NCBI RefSeq assembly: GCF_001594005.1
Contig: NZ_LTBA01000014.1
Location: forward strand, 1 to 63,490
DNA length: 63,490 bases
Direction of reading: 5' to 3'
DNA from: Clostridium tepidiprofundi DSM 19306
GTDB taxonomy: Bacteria; Bacillota; Clostridia; Clostridiales; Clostridiaceae
Shown: positions 25,735-35,564 of the stretch, piece after piece
Layout: the number at the start of each line of letters is the position of its first letter
How positions within the stretch are numbered: position 1 is the stretch's first letter
Translations under genes and position numbers: made by a program
Notes under the pieces: generated by a model
The model's input: the letters and a program-made list of their open reading frames with translations, nothing else
Told to the model about the DNA's origin: nothing
Database searches by the model: none

Positions 25735-27667
25735 AGTATTTTTGGGAAATGCTAGACGAGCTATAAAGGATTATATTGTATATATAGTGACATTAACATT
25801 ATGCGTGAGTTTGTTTTATGCTTTTATGTCACTATCGAGTTCAAAATATAGATTAATAGTGGGAAGCAAATATAAACTAACAAATATGCTTTTTTACATA
25901 AAGTATTCAACATATGCAATAACAGCAGCAATGATATTTTTGGTTAATTATGTAAATAAATACATGATTAAGAGACGCAAAAGAGAGTTTGCAAATTATG
26001 TGTTATTAGGAATGGAACAAACAAATGTAGCTTTAATGTTTTTTGTTGAAACTTTAATTATCGGATTGGTAGCTATTGTTATTGGGATTTTAATAGGATG
26101 TTTGTTTTCTCAAGTACTTACAGTACTTATATGTACAACTATAGGAAGTAATGTGAGTTTTAAATTAAATTTATACATTGATACTGTAGTTATAACAATT
26201 ATATTTTTTCTTGTTATGTTTGTAATAATAGGTTTATTTAATATAAGGACATTATCAAATATTAAACTTATTGATATGTTCAATGATGATAAAAAAGTTG
26301 AAATACAGTTTTCAAGGGGGAATATGTTTTATGTAATAGTATTCATAGTATCGGTTAGTATGTATATTTTGATTTCGATAAATATGAAAAAACACATTTC
26401 ATTATGTATTGTAGGCTTAATTATAGCTACTTATGGTGTTTTTTATTCGGCTTCATATATTTTTATTATAATAAAAAGCAAATGTACTAGATTTAAATAC
26501 AATAACACAAATTTATTTTTATTAGGTAATTTGCTTTCCAAAATAAATACAAACTCTTTTCTTATGGCAAATGTTACACTGATTTTATTTGCATCAATGG
26601 TATTATTTTCCATGACGCCTATATTATCAGAGTGGGCTAGAGGATATCTTGATTACAGAATAGTAGCCGATGTTCGCATAACAGCTCCTAATGGTTATAG
26701 TAAATTGGATTATACAGAGGTATATACATATTTAAAAAAAAGTAAAGTTGGTATAAAGAATTATTGCGAAGTTGAATTATATGATATAGATAGAGAAGAT
26801 TCATATGGAAAATCTAAAATGAAAGTTCCAGTTTTTGCAGTCAGTTTAAGTGACTATAATAAATTGAGAAATATGGCAGGTTATGAGAGTATTAAACTCA
26901 GAAGTAATGAGTTTGCTACGCAGTGGACAGGATATCCTACGGATGAGTTTATTAAGAAGTATATAAATGAGAATTCTACTATTGAAGTTAATAATAGAGT
27001 ATTTACTACAAATACAAACAAATATTATAATAAATCACTTGGAGAAGGGTTGTATTATCGTGCAGAATATATAATAATTCTTCCAGATGAAATTTGTAAT
27101 GGATTAAGTATAGTACAAAGACAGTTTTACGCAAATACTATCAATGACATGGATTATGAATTTTCTTCGAAGTTTATTGCATTTGTAAAACAATGGGGAA
27201 GTAAAAATAGTAGCCTTAAGAGAAGAATACATGTTAGAGTTAAAAATTATGAGATTAATTCTATTACAAATATTTCATTATTTACGAAGACTCAAGGTAT
27301 TTATGGTGGAGTGGTTTTGATGATAATTAGTTTAACTATATTATCACTTCAACAGTTATCAGATTCATTTGATAATAAAGACAGATTTAAAATTATCAAA
27401 AATTTGGGTGTAGATAGTGATGAAATAAATAAAATAATATTGAAGCAAATAGGGATTTATTTTGCAGTACCTATACTAGTTTCCATTTTAGTATTATCTA
27501 TATTTTTATGTAATTTTGTCGATATGTTTAATGACATAGTAAGAGTATTTATAGGTACTAATGTTTTTATTTTAAATGTAAGTATTTCTAGTACGATTAT
27601 AGTATTAATTTATATAAGCTATTTTCTTGTGACGTATTTTGGATTTAAGAGAAATATAAATGGTTAG
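25724..27667 (+). CDS. BceB-like permease with large extracellular domain
   Basis: 647 residues from ATG 25724 (MYTKVFLGNARRAIKD), which has GGAGGTG upstream and overlaps the ATPase stop; a longer frame from 25622 lies inside the ATPase gene and is rejected. The plan is that of BceB: about ten helices, a MacB/FtsX-type core, and between helices VII and VIII a roughly 200-residue extracellular domain (about residues 310-520). The final helices have LKQIGIYFAVPILVSILV. With BceA it forms the resistance and sensing complex for bacitracin-, mersacidin- or nisin-like peptides; the specificity cannot be read from sequence. Confidence 0.88.
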   Translation: MYTKVFLGNARRAIKDYIVYIVTLTLCVSLFYAFMSLSSSKYRLIVGSKYKLTNMLFYIKYSTYAITAAMIFLVNYVNKYMIKRRKREFANYVLLGMEQTNVALMFFVETLIIGLVAIVIGILIGCLFSQVLTVLICTTIGSNVSFKLNLYIDTVVITIIFFLVMFVIIGLFNIRTLSNIKLIDMFNDDKKVEIQFSRGNMFYVIVFIVSVSMYILISINMKKHISLCIVGLIIATYGVFYSASYIFIIIKSKCTRFKYNNTNLFLLGNLLSKINTNSFLMANVTLILFASMVLFSMTPILSEWARGYLDYRIVADVRITAPNGYSKLDYTEVYTYLKKSKVGIKNYCEVELYDIDREDSYGKSKMKVPVFAVSLSDYNKLRNMAGYESIKLRSNEFATQWTGYPTDEFIKKYINENSTIEVNNRVFTTNTNKYYNKSLGEGLYYRAEYIIILPDEICNGLSIVQRQFYANTINDMDYEFSSKFIAFVKQWGSKNSSLKRRIHVRVKNYEINSITNISLFTKTQGIYGGVVLMIISLTILSLQQLSDSFDNKDRFKIIKNLGVDSDEINKIILKQIGIYFAVPILVSILVLSIFLCNFVDMFNDIVRVFIGTNVFILNVSISSTIIVLIYISYFLVTYFGFKRNING

Positions 27668-27690
27668 TATAATTTATAGGCATAAGTGAT

Positions 27691-27768
27691 TACATTTAAT
27701 TTAAATAAAGCTAAGAATAACCATAAAAATTTGATTATCGCCTAATATTATACTATAATATTTTAAGG
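27691..27768 (+). promoter_or_regulatory. Duplicated promoter segment, copy 2 (before mprF)
   Basis: Nearly identical to 22912-22989, same orientation, again with TTGATT, 17 bp and TATAAT. It would drive mprF through a leader of about 290 nt that contains two palindromic elements. Confidence 0.8.
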
Positions 27769-27882
27769 ACTTTAAATGAGCAAAAATCATTACTATAACT
27801 TACAAATGACTTGATAATTCAATTTATAATACTGAATTTTACTGTTTTCTTGTATTAGACGATAATTGAGAGTTTTGCTTTT

Positions 27883-27932
27883 TATCGAATCTATAAGACT
27901 ACCACTTTTGTAAGTAGAAGATTGAAGTGTTT
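27883..27932 (+). repeat. Palindromic MITE-like element, decayed copy C1
   Basis: ATCGAATCTATAAGACTACCACTTTTGTAAGTAGAAGATTGAAG resembles the left half of the element family. It is directly joined to copy C2. Confidence 0.5.
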
Positions 27933-28003
27933 TGATCAATTTTACAAGACTCCCACTTTTGTAAGTGGTAGACTGAAGCTTTTGCTTTAGCAAAACGAGT
28001 TTG
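27933..28003 (+). repeat. Palindromic MITE-like element, copy C2
   Basis: It has the ATCAATTTTACAAGACTCC left end, CCCACTTTTGTAAGTGG hairpin and TTTTGCTTTAGCAAAA plus CGAGTT right end. It lies inside the presumed mprF leader, between the duplicated promoter and the gene. Confidence 0.75.
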
Positions 28004-28058
28004 TTGGATAATATATTAATGAACTATAAATGAAATATATATCTTAAGGAGGGAGAAA

Positions 28059-30665
28059 GTGGAAAAAAATGATTTTATTCTTATGGTAAAGGAAAAAGTG
28101 AAAAAAAATAAAAAAGATATTTTAAAAGTTTGTTTTTCCATTGCTGTTTTGTTTTTAGTATTTTATTTTGTAAAGAAGGAATTTAATGGCATAAACATAA
28201 AGACATCTTGGGGAATTTTGACATCTATGAAAATAAATAAGCTTGTTTTATTAGCTTCATTTGGAATAATTGCTGTGTTCACAATGGTATTTTATGATTA
28301 TTTCATTGTAAAGCATATGAAATGCGATATTAAAGCTAAAGAATATGTGGTAATTTCATGGATAGCTAATACATTTAATAATGTGTGTAATTTGGGTGGA
28401 GTTACTGGTACTGGATTAAGGGCTTTGCTTTATAAAGATAAAGTTAAAAATAGAAGTGATATGAAGTATCCTTTATACATACAATTTATGTCAACACCTT
28501 CTGGATTAGCGATTTTATCTGCTTTTAGTTTAATCATTATTTTTACTTCAAAAGATATAGTTAAAAAAAATAAGATGTATATTGGTGTGCTTGTGGTTGT
28601 TATGCTATATTTGTTTGTTTATTTTTTGACTGATAAGATACCATGGTTAAAAAATAAATTGATTAAAGATAGTATACAGTATAGTGATGATTTGGGCTTT
28701 AAAATCAAGATGATGATTATTTCAGTAATAGAGTGGTTAATGGCAGCATTGTTGTTGTGGCTTATAATAATTCAATTCAATAATACTGTATCAGCTGCTG
28801 GAGTAATTGTTATGTTTACTATAGCATCAGCGATTGGAGTATTAAGTTTTATACCAGGTGGATTAGGGTCGATGGATGCTGTTATAATGTTTCATTTAAA
28901 ACATTTAGGAATGTCACCAAATGAAATATTAGCTATTATAATATTATTTAGGTTATTTTACTATATAATTCCTTTCTTAATTGGAGGAGTAATGGCTTTA
29001 GGAAAGTTATTTGGTGCAAAATTGATGAATAAGATGGATAAGTATACTTGTGGAGTGGTTTGTAGATTTAAGAAAATTTGGAGGTTAGCTGAGCAGTTTA
29101 AACTGATTGGTGACATAGGTATTTTAATTATTTCTGTGTTGTTGTTTTTTAGAGGGTTTATATTGATAATGTATTCGTTAATTGGAGTATATTATGATAT
29201 GCCTCATATTTCTAAAGGAATTATTAAATATTCGAATATTGTTTTTATGATTGTAGGGTATATTCTTATAATAATTGCCAAAGAGGTGTTTCACAGGGTT
29301 AAAGCTTCGTATAGATTGGCAATGTTTCTTTTATGCATAGATATGATTACAACATTTGTAAATACTTTTAGTTTATTTGAATTAATGAATGCAGGAATTG
29401 TAATAATTCTTTTATATGTTTTTAGAAATCAATTTTATAGAAAGAATATTCCTTTCATTAGAAAAGGATATATAATATCAGGTATAGTTACTCTGATTTT
29501 AGTGCTTATATATGTATTTGCGGGACCAAATATTCAGTATCAGTTAGTGAATAATGGAAGCATAAAGGAAATTCTTTTTACAAATAGGGAATTCAAAATA
29601 TATGGTATTTCAACATTTATTGCAGCGTGGTTTTTGACAGGTGTGTATAATTTATTTAAGCCTAAATTTACTATGAAAATAGGATTGACACAAGAAGAAA
29701 TAGATGATGTGTACGAATTTTTGAAAGAAAATGATGGAAATACGAATACTCACTTGATTTTTCTTAAAGATAAAAAATTGTTTTGGTATTCAGATAAAAA
29801 AGTATTAATAGCGTATAATAAAATCCATAATTCTTTGATAGCATTGGGGGATCCTATTGGTGATAAAAGCTTATTTAGTGATGCTATTTTAGAATTTCAA
29901 AAATATGCTGATTTATATGGACTTAGGGTAGCTTTTTACAGGGTGTCTTGGGAAAATTTCTCTATATATCATGAGAATGGATTTTATTTTTTCAAATTGG
30001 GTGAAGAGGCTGTTGTTGATGTCGAAAACTTTGATTTGAAGGGCAAGAAGAAGCAAAATTTAAGGACTGCAAAAAATAAGTTTGAAAAGAATAATTACAA
30101 ATTTGAAATTTTAGATACCCCTATAAGTGATGAAGTTATGAATAAGTTGAGAATAATATCATATGAGTGGCTTGGAGATAGGAGTGAAAATAGATTTTCT
30201 ATTGGATGGTTTGATGAGGAATATTTAAATAGAGGACCAATAGCGGTTATTAGAAATGAGTTCGGTAGGATAATAGCATTTGCATCTCTTATGCCGTCGT
30301 ATGATAATAACAAGAGTCTTTCAATTGATTTAATGAGATATTCAAAAAATTCGTTCAATGGAATAATGGAGGTGCTCTTTTTATATATTATTTTGTGGGC
30401 AAAAGAAAATGGATATAAGTATTTTAGTTTGGGTATGGCTCCATTGTCTAATGTAGGTATGTTATCTAGAGCACATAAGCAGGAGAAGGCAGCAAAGTTT
30501 ATATATAATTTTGGAAATCACTGGTATAATTTTAAGGGGCTTAGAAGATTTAAGGATAAGTATCAGCCAAATTGGGAACCTAGATATTTGGCATTTCCTA
30601 AGGCAGCTTCATTACCAGGATTGATGATAAGTATAATAAGATATATAGCAAAACCTTATAATTAA
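28059..30665 (+). CDS. mprF: Bifunctional lysylphosphatidylglycerol synthase/flippase MprF
   Basis: 868 residues, starting at GTG 28059 behind AAGGAGGG. About the first 540 residues hold some fourteen helices, including the flippase signature around NNVCNLGGVTGTGLRALLY and IPGGLGSMDA. The cytoplasmic synthase domain (about 550-868) has LIALGDPIGD, SIDLMRYS, GMAPLSNVGMLS and FKDKYQPNWEPRYLA. The enzyme adds an amino acid, usually lysine, from aminoacyl-tRNA to phosphatidylglycerol and flips it, reducing binding of cationic peptides. Its promoter segment duplicates that of the BceRS-like genes, which suggests shared control. It ends at the terminator 30681-30715. Confidence 0.95.
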   Translation: MEKNDFILMVKEKVKKNKKDILKVCFSIAVLFLVFYFVKKEFNGINIKTSWGILTSMKINKLVLLASFGIIAVFTMVFYDYFIVKHMKCDIKAKEYVVISWIANTFNNVCNLGGVTGTGLRALLYKDKVKNRSDMKYPLYIQFMSTPSGLAILSAFSLIIIFTSKDIVKKNKMYIGVLVVVMLYLFVYFLTDKIPWLKNKLIKDSIQYSDDLGFKIKMMIISVIEWLMAALLLWLIIIQFNNTVSAAGVIVMFTIASAIGVLSFIPGGLGSMDAVIMFHLKHLGMSPNEILAIIILFRLFYYIIPFLIGGVMALGKLFGAKLMNKMDKYTCGVVCRFKKIWRLAEQFKLIGDIGILIISVLLFFRGFILIMYSLIGVYYDMPHISKGIIKYSNIVFMIVGYILIIIAKEVFHRVKASYRLAMFLLCIDMITTFVNTFSLFELMNAGIVIILLYVFRNQFYRKNIPFIRKGYIISGIVTLILVLIYVFAGPNIQYQLVNNGSIKEILFTNREFKIYGISTFIAAWFLTGVYNLFKPKFTMKIGLTQEEIDDVYEFLKENDGNTNTHLIFLKDKKLFWYSDKKVLIAYNKIHNSLIALGDPIGDKSLFSDAILEFQKYADLYGLRVAFYRVSWENFSIYHENGFYFFKLGEEAVVDVENFDLKGKKKQNLRTAKNKFEKNNYKFEILDTPISDEVMNKLRIISYEWLGDRSENRFSIGWFDEEYLNRGPIAVIRNEFGRIIAFASLMPSYDNNKSLSIDLMRYSKNSFNGIMEVLFLYIILWAKENGYKYFSLGMAPLSNVGMLSRAHKQEKAAKFIYNFGNHWYNFKGLRRFKDKYQPNWEPRYLAFPKAASLPGLMISIIRYIAKPYN

Positions 30666-30680
30666 AAAGTATTTGTTTTT

Positions 30681-30715
30681 GAGGCATAATATTATTTATG
30701 TCTCGTTTTTTGTTT
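30681..30715 (+). terminator. Intrinsic terminator of mprF
   Basis: GAGGCATA pairs with TATGTCTC (one G-U) and is followed by GTTTTTTG. Confidence 0.8.
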
Positions 30716-30746
30716 AGCAGATTTGAATGAAAATATTAAAAATATG

Positions 30747-30773
30747 TAAAGAAAGTGTTAATTTTGACGATAA
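30747..30773 (+). promoter_or_regulatory. Sigma-28 (SigD)-type motility promoter
   Basis: TAAA (30747-30750), 15 bases and GACGATAA (30766-30773) differ at one position from the consensus TAAA-N15-GCCGATAA. It lies about 55 bp before the chemoreceptor start, as expected for a late flagellar regulon gene. Confidence 0.75.
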
Positions 30774-30827
30774 GTTACTGTAGATGAGTAATGTATGTTA
30801 TCAGTGTATAAATTGTGAGGAGATGAT

Positions 30828-32798
30828 ATGATGAAAAGCTTAAAGCAGAAAATTATTTTGCCTGTTTTGTTAAGTGCATTTGTCGGAATTTTAATTTTAG
30901 CAGTAGCTGTATTTTTTCGAGCACAAAGTATTATGATTGATAATATGGAGCAATTGGTGCAGAGTAAGGTTAGTAAACTTGCTATGATTACTGATAACAA
31001 AGTTAATGAATGGAAAAATCAAATAGATTTATTGTCATCAATTGATATTATTAAGGATTTAAATGCTGATGAACTTGAAAAATTTCATTCTCAAAATAGT
31101 CAGAGCTTTAAGGAATATGAGTCTTTGATTATATCAGATCAATATGGGAACTATAAAGGTACTAATGGAGGAATAGGAAACATAAGTGATAGAGAATATT
31201 TCAAAGAAGTTATGAATGGAAAACTTGTAATTTCTGAGCCGGTAATATCCAAAAGCCTAGGGGAACCAATTATTGTAGTAGCTGCACCTGTAGAGGATAC
31301 TTACGGTAAGGTTATAGGTTTAATTGGTGGAACTGTAAAATTATCTGCAATAACGGATATAATTAATAGGGAGAAACTTGGAGAAAATGGGTATGCATAT
31401 ATGATAAATAAAAGTGGTATAGCAATAGCACATCCAGTAAAAGAAAAAATATTAAAGGAAAGTATTTTGGAATCTAGTAGTAAAACTTTAAAGAATATAG
31501 GCAAAAGAATGATTGCTGGAAAATATGGAGTAGATGATTATGAATGTAATGGCGTTAGAAAAATAGTAGCATATGCACCGATTAAATCAACAGGTTGGTC
31601 TGTTGCAATGACAACTAATTATAGTGAGGTTTTAGAGGGGGCCAATAAATTAAAGAACATTATTACGATAATGGGTATTTTGATATTAGTATTACTTGCA
31701 TTGGTTATATATGTTTTAATAAATAAAGCAGTAAAACCAATTATAGATATTGCTAGTATCACAAAAGAGGTATCATCAGGAAATCTTAATGTTAACATAG
31801 ATGTTAAGAGTAAGGATGAAATTGGAGTTCTTGCAAATAATTTTAATAAAATGATAGAAAATATGAAAAGCTTAATATCAAATATAAATGATATGGGAGA
31901 AACTGTTGCAACAACATCACAGCAAATGATGGAGTCCACACAAGAAGCTACAAAAGTTTCGGAGCAGATAACAGATACAATATCTGAACTAGCTAAGGGA
32001 GCAACTGTACAAGCACAATCAGCTCAAAATATAAGCGATATGGCAAGTGAACTCATAGATGGTATATCTAGAATATCTAAAAACACAGATAATACAGAAG
32101 AACTTGCTATTAACGCAAGGGAAGCTGTTGATTTTGGTATGAGTACCATAGAATATCAAAACAAAATGATGATTGAAAATAAGAATTCAACTAAGAAATT
32201 TTCCCGAGATATAGTGTCGTTATCCAAAAAATCTGAACATATTGGTCAAATTGTCGAATTGATTGGTAATATCGCTGAACAGACAAATTTACTTGCACTT
32301 AATGCAGCTATAGAGGCTGCTAGAGCGGGAGAACATGGTAAGGGGTTTGCTGTGGTAGCTGATGAAGTTAGAAAATTAGCAGAAGAGTCAAGCAAATCAA
32401 CTCAAGATATAAGTAACATAATAAGTGAAATACAAACAGAAGTGGATAATGTTGTTAAGGAAATGAGTAATACAGAAAATATTATAGCTGAACAGGAGAA
32501 GGCAGTAAAAGAAACGGTTGGTGCTTTTGAAAAGATATTATCATCTGTTGAAGATGTTATGAATAATATTAAAGAAGTTGCAGATTATAGTAAAGAGTTA
32601 AGTGCTAAGTCTTTATCTGTAGGAGAGAGTATAGAAAGTATATCTAGTATAACGCAAGAAAATGCTGCAGGAACGGAAGAGGCTGCTGCTTCTACAGAAG
32701 AACAAACAGCTTCTTTAGAGGAAATAACAGCTTCGGCTCAAGAGTTAGCTGAGATTTCTAAAAAGCTTCAGCAATCTATTAAAAAATTTACAATATAA
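30828..32798 (+). CDS. Methyl-accepting chemotaxis protein, dCache sensor
   Basis: 656 residues. The first helix is about 11-31. The extracellular part (about 32-275) is a double Cache domain with [20 protein letters not shown] and [18 protein letters not shown] second helix (about 278-300) leads to HAMP ([20 protein letters not shown]) and a long coiled coil with tip [19 protein letters not shown]. The alanine/glutamate-rich C-terminus ([19 protein letters not shown]) is typical of clostridial receptors. It probably senses small organic ligands such as amino acids. The sigma-28-type promoter at 30747-30773 places it in the motility regulon. Confidence 0.93.
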   Translation: MMKSLKQKIILPVLLSAFVGILILAVAVFFRAQSIMIDNMEQLVQSKVSKLAMITDNKVNEWKNQIDLLSSIDIIKDLNADELEKFHSQNSQSFKEYESLIISDQYGNYKGTNGGIGNISDREYFKEVMNGKLVISEPVISKSLGEPIIVVAAPVEDTYGKVIGLIGGTVKLSAITDIINREKLGENGYAYMINKSGIAIAHPVKEKILKESILESSSKTLKNIGKRMIAGKYGVDDYECNGVRKIVAYAPIKSTGWSVAMTTNYSEVLEGANKLKNIITIMGILILVLLALVIYVLINKAVKPIIDIASITKEVSSGNLNVNIDVKSKDEIGVLANNFNKMIENMKSLISNINDMGETVATTSQQMMESTQEATKVSEQITDTISELAKGATVQAQSAQNISDMASELIDGISRISKNTDNTEELAINAREAVDFGMSTIEYQNKMMIENKNSTKKFSRDIVSLSKKSEHIGQIVELIGNIAEQTNLLALNAAIEAARAGEHGKGFAVVADEVRKLAEESSKSTQDISNIISEIQTEVDNVVKEMSNTENIIAEQEKAVKETVGAFEKILSSVEDVMNNIKEVADYSKELSAKSLSVGESIESISSITQENAAGTEEAAASTEEQTASLEEITASAQELAEISKKLQQSIKKFTI

Positions 32799-32846
32799 AA
32801 TAAATATTTGAATAGTATTTTGAAATTAATATATAAAACCAAAAGG

Positions 32847-32892
32847 GGTTGTAGCATAAGTAATTAAAAATTACTTATGTACAACTCTTTTA
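32847..32892 (+). terminator. Intrinsic terminator of the chemoreceptor
   Basis: GTTGTAGCATAAGTAATT pairs with AATTACTTATGTACAAC across a short loop and is followed by TCTTTT. Confidence 0.85.
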
Positions 32893-32927
32893 TATTAAAA
32901 ATAAACTTTTGAAAGGCGGGTAGTATA

Positions 32928-33614
32928 TTGTCAAATGAAATAAGCGATTTGATAAATCAACGTAAGAAAAAAGTTAATAGCAAGAAAAACCAGATTTTTT
33001 ATGGAGGTACGTTATTAATAATTGCATTGTTTTTATGCATGGTGATTTGGAAAAATAATCATGTTTATGCTTTGTGTTGGATTATAGGAATTATTATAGG
33101 AATAGTTATACGATATTCTAGATTTTGTTTTGCTTCTGCATTCAGAGAGCCATTCCTTGTTGGTAATACCAGAATAATTAGAGCGATTATTTTAGCTTTG
33201 ATTATTAGCAGTATAGGATTTGCAATAATTCAATATAAATATTGCCATGGGAATTTTGCTGATTATAATGTAGTTCCAGGTGAAATAAGTTCTGTTGGAA
33301 TACATGTGGCTTTAGGGGCATTTATATTTGGAATAGGTATGATTTTTGCAGGGGGATGTGCGTGTAGTACATTGATGCGAATAGGCGAAGGACATTCTTT
33401 GCATTGGGTTGTTCTATTAGGTTTTATAATTGGTACATTGCTTGGAGCAAAGAATTATCCTTTTTGGTATAATCATATCATAGTAAATGCAAAGACAATT
33501 TATTTTTTCAAATATTTTGATTTTAAAATAGTCCTTTTTGGACAAATAATAGTGCTGATAGTTTTATACATGGCAGCATTGTGGTATGAAAATAGACATT
33601 CAAAAGATATGTGA
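32928..33614 (+). CDS. YeeE/YedE (TsuA-like) sulfur transporter, N-terminal half
   Basis: 228 residues starting at TTG 32928 behind AAAGGCGGG. After a 20-residue basic tail come about six helices. The family motifs are RYSRFCFASAF (cysteine in the first repeat) and GMIFAGGCACSTLMRIGEG. In the YeeE/YedE family (thiosulfate transporter TsuA) such cysteines line the pathway for thiosulfate or related sulfur species. The protein is about half the length of the fused version at 38751-40010. The missing half is probably the gene at 33895, with TusA between them. Selenium transport is another role proposed for YedE proteins. Confidence 0.82.
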   Translation: MSNEISDLINQRKKKVNSKKNQIFYGGTLLIIALFLCMVIWKNNHVYALCWIIGIIIGIVIRYSRFCFASAFREPFLVGNTRIIRAIILALIISSIGFAIIQYKYCHGNFADYNVVPGEISSVGIHVALGAFIFGIGMIFAGGCACSTLMRIGEGHSLHWVVLLGFIIGTLLGAKNYPFWYNHIIVNAKTIYFFKYFDFKIVLFGQIIVLIVLYMAALWYENRHSKDM

Positions 33615-33627
33615 TGGAGGAAGTTTT

Positions 33628-33852
33628 ATGACAGTAAAAAAATTGGATTGTTTATCAGAGGTATGTCCTATACCTTTACTAAAGGCTATGAAGGAATTAA
33701 AAAATATGAAATCAGGTGATATATTGATTTTGAATTCAGATCATAGTTGTGTAGGCATTGATGTTAAGGAATGGGCAGAAAAGCACAACTATCCTGTAGA
33801 AGTAGTTGAAGTTGAAGATGGAGAATGGGAAGTATATATACAAAAGATATAG
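33628..33852 (+). CDS. tusA: TusA-like sulfur carrier protein
   Basis: 74 residues from ATG 33628, which has GGAGG ten bases upstream; a longer frame from 33586 is inside the preceding gene. The family motif CPIP lies at residues 13-16 (LSEVCPIPLLKAM), with Cys13 as the persulfide carrier, and LNSDHSCVGIDVKEWA is the second typical block. TusA proteins relay sulfane sulfur between donors and acceptors in the cytoplasm. It sits between the two halves of a YeeE/YedE transporter, 13 bp after the first and 42 bp before the second, so imported sulfur is probably handed to it directly. Confidence 0.9.
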   Translation: MTVKKLDCLSEVCPIPLLKAMKELKNMKSGDILILNSDHSCVGIDVKEWAEKHNYPVEVVEVEDGEWEVYIQKI

Positions 33853-33894
33853 AGCATTTTATTTCAAATGCCTAGTGCAAATGGGAGTGGTATC

Positions 33895-34422
33895 ATGAAA
33901 TCTGTTACAAAATGGTTAAAAAAGCCCTGGCCTTATTGGGTAGGAGGAATTTTACTCGGATTAATGAGTATTGTTTTATTAGCATCAGTAGGTATAACTT
34001 GGCAGATTACTAGTGGTTTTTTATTATGGGGAGTTAGTATTTTAAATCTATTTGGTTTTAAACCTTTGAATTGGGAATATTTTGGATATTTACAATCGTA
34101 TTATGAACCTATATTCAAACATGAGAGCTTGGTTTTAAATAAGTATACTATTTTGAATTTAGCTGTTATTATTGGAGCTTTGATAGCGACATTATTAGCA
34201 TCTCAATTCAAATGGAAAAAAATAAAGAGTAAGAAGCAATTTATATTAGCACTTGTTGGTGGAATAATGATGGGATATGGTACTAGGTTAGCTGGAGGGT
34301 GCAATATTGGAGCTTTTTTTAGTGGTATTCCATCATTTTCATTGCATGGTTGGATTTTTGGAATTTTTGCTATTTTAGGAGTATGGGTAGGTATTAAAAT
34401 TTTAACTCGTTTTTTCATATAA
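33895..34422 (+). CDS. YeeE/YedE (TsuA-like) sulfur transporter, C-terminal half
   Basis: 175 residues from ATG 33895, with GGGAGTGG upstream; the frame open from 33868 has no ribosome site. It has four to five helices and the motif MMGYGTRLAGGCNIGAFFSG, which also occurs (GYGARIALGCNIGALYSG) in the second half of the full-length protein at 38751-40010. The N-terminal KPWPYWVGGILLGL and SGFLLWG parts match the same half. It therefore completes the transporter begun at 32928. The operon ends at the shared terminator 34486-34530. Confidence 0.82.
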   Translation: MKSVTKWLKKPWPYWVGGILLGLMSIVLLASVGITWQITSGFLLWGVSILNLFGFKPLNWEYFGYLQSYYEPIFKHESLVLNKYTILNLAVIIGALIATLLASQFKWKKIKSKKQFILALVGGIMMGYGTRLAGGCNIGAFFSGIPSFSLHGWIFGIFAILGVWVGIKILTRFFI

Positions 34423-34485
34423 CTCATATGAAAATAAATAACAAATCAAATATGCAATTTATATTTTGCGTAGTACAAAGACTTA

Positions 34486-34530
34486 GGTTCTGCTAATCAA
34501 AGTAATGTAGATTTTTTAGCAGAACCCTCT
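34486..34530 (+). terminator. Intrinsic terminator, overlapping the lysR end
   Basis: GGTTCTGCTAA (34486-34496) pairs with TTAGCAGAACC (34516-34526), followed by CTCTTTT. The right arm contains the lysR stop codon. Confidence 0.85.
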
Positions 34531-35406
34531 TTTACTTGATATAATAAAATCGACAAATTTTTGCTCGTATTCTGTAAATGTGTAATTTTTTCTAGAAGCA
34601 ATGTAGTAATTAAAATTTATGGTTAAGTTTTCAACTTTAACAGGTGTAATTCTTTGTTCTTTAAGTTCTTGTGCAATTGTTAGCTTTGGCAAGAATGAAA
34701 ATCCCTTTCCAGCAAGTATAGATGATTTTATAGCTTCAGGAGAATTTAAATCATATATTACGTTTAAATTTTCAAGTTTAATATTTTTTTCTTCAAGTGC
34801 TTTTTCTATTAAGTATCGTGTTCCAGAATTTTTTTCGCGTAAAATCAAAGGTATATTTCTAAGCTCATCTATTGAAATTTGTTTTGGAGAATCACAACAA
34901 TTTCCTATTAAAATAAGTTCGTCTGATATTATCGTCTGTGTTACAATATCATCATTTTGAGGTTTATATTGTATAATACCAATATTTATGGTATGGTTTT
35001 GAAGTTTTTTAATAACATCGGTAGAGTTATTTACATCTATGTGAATATCTACTTCTTCATATAAATGTTTAAATGTATAAATACTGCATGGTAATGCATA
35101 TTCACCTACGCTTTTGCAGGAACCTATCATGAGTTTTGGTCTATTTTGTTGAAGATTTTTAAGATCTCTTTGTATGTTTCCATGAATAGAAAGCATAGTT
35201 TTTGCATAGTCAAATACTACTTTGCCTTCTTCGGTAAGTTCCACACCCTTGTTGCTTCTCTTTAGAAGGTTCACACCTAATTCTTTTTCTAAATTTCTTA
35301 ACTGCATACTTAATCCAGGCTGTGTAAGATGAAGATCTTTTGCAGCTTTTGATATGCTATTGCATTTTACGGTTATATAAAATGAGTGTAAATATTCAAG
35401 ATTCAT
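34516..35406 (-). CDS. LysR-family regulator of the sulfur region
   Basis: 296 residues. The N-terminal winged helix (MNLEYLHSFYITVKCNSISK, AAKDLHLTQPGLSMQLRNLE, LGVNLLKRSNKGVELTEEG) is classic LysR, followed by the periplasmic-binding-like effector domain with IGIIQYKPQNDD and LREKNSGTRYLIEKAL. It belongs to the CysL/YtlI/CysB-like branch by general appearance. It lies between two sulfur-transport units, convergent with the TusA operon and divergent from the AGCS-CoADR-YeeE genes, whose promoter region carries palindromes (35522-35538). It likely responds to a sulfur metabolite, though the effector is not evident. Confidence 0.88.
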   Translation of the reverse strand: MNLEYLHSFYITVKCNSISKAAKDLHLTQPGLSMQLRNLEKELGVNLLKRSNKGVELTEEGKVVFDYAKTMLSIHGNIQRDLKNLQQNRPKLMIGSCKSVGEYALPCSIYTFKHLYEEVDIHIDVNNSTDVIKKLQNHTINIGIIQYKPQNDDIVTQTIISDELILIGNCCDSPKQISIDELRNIPLILREKNSGTRYLIEKALEEKNIKLENLNVIYDLNSPEAIKSSILAGKGFSFLPKLTIAQELKEQRITPVKVENLTINFNYYIASRKNYTFTEYEQKFVDFIISSKRGFC

Positions 35407-35521
35407 ATAGTCACATCCTCAATATATAGAAAATAATCTTACTCCTATTGTACTACTATACGGTATAAAAATAAATATATTTTCACTTTTGAAATTTACG
35501 TTAAAGGTTATAATAAAAAAG

Positions 35522-35538
35522 TGTTATAGTATATAACA
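35522..35538 (+). promoter_or_regulatory. Palindrome at the AGCS-CoADR operon start
   Basis: TGTTATA and TATAACA are separated by GTA, a perfect 7-bp-arm inverted repeat that contains a T-N11-A core. It lies just downstream of a -10 TATAAT (35509-35514), that is near +1. It is a candidate site for the divergent LysR protein or for another repressor. Confidence 0.5.
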
Positions 35539-35564
35539 TTTGCTTATTATGAAAAGAGATATTA

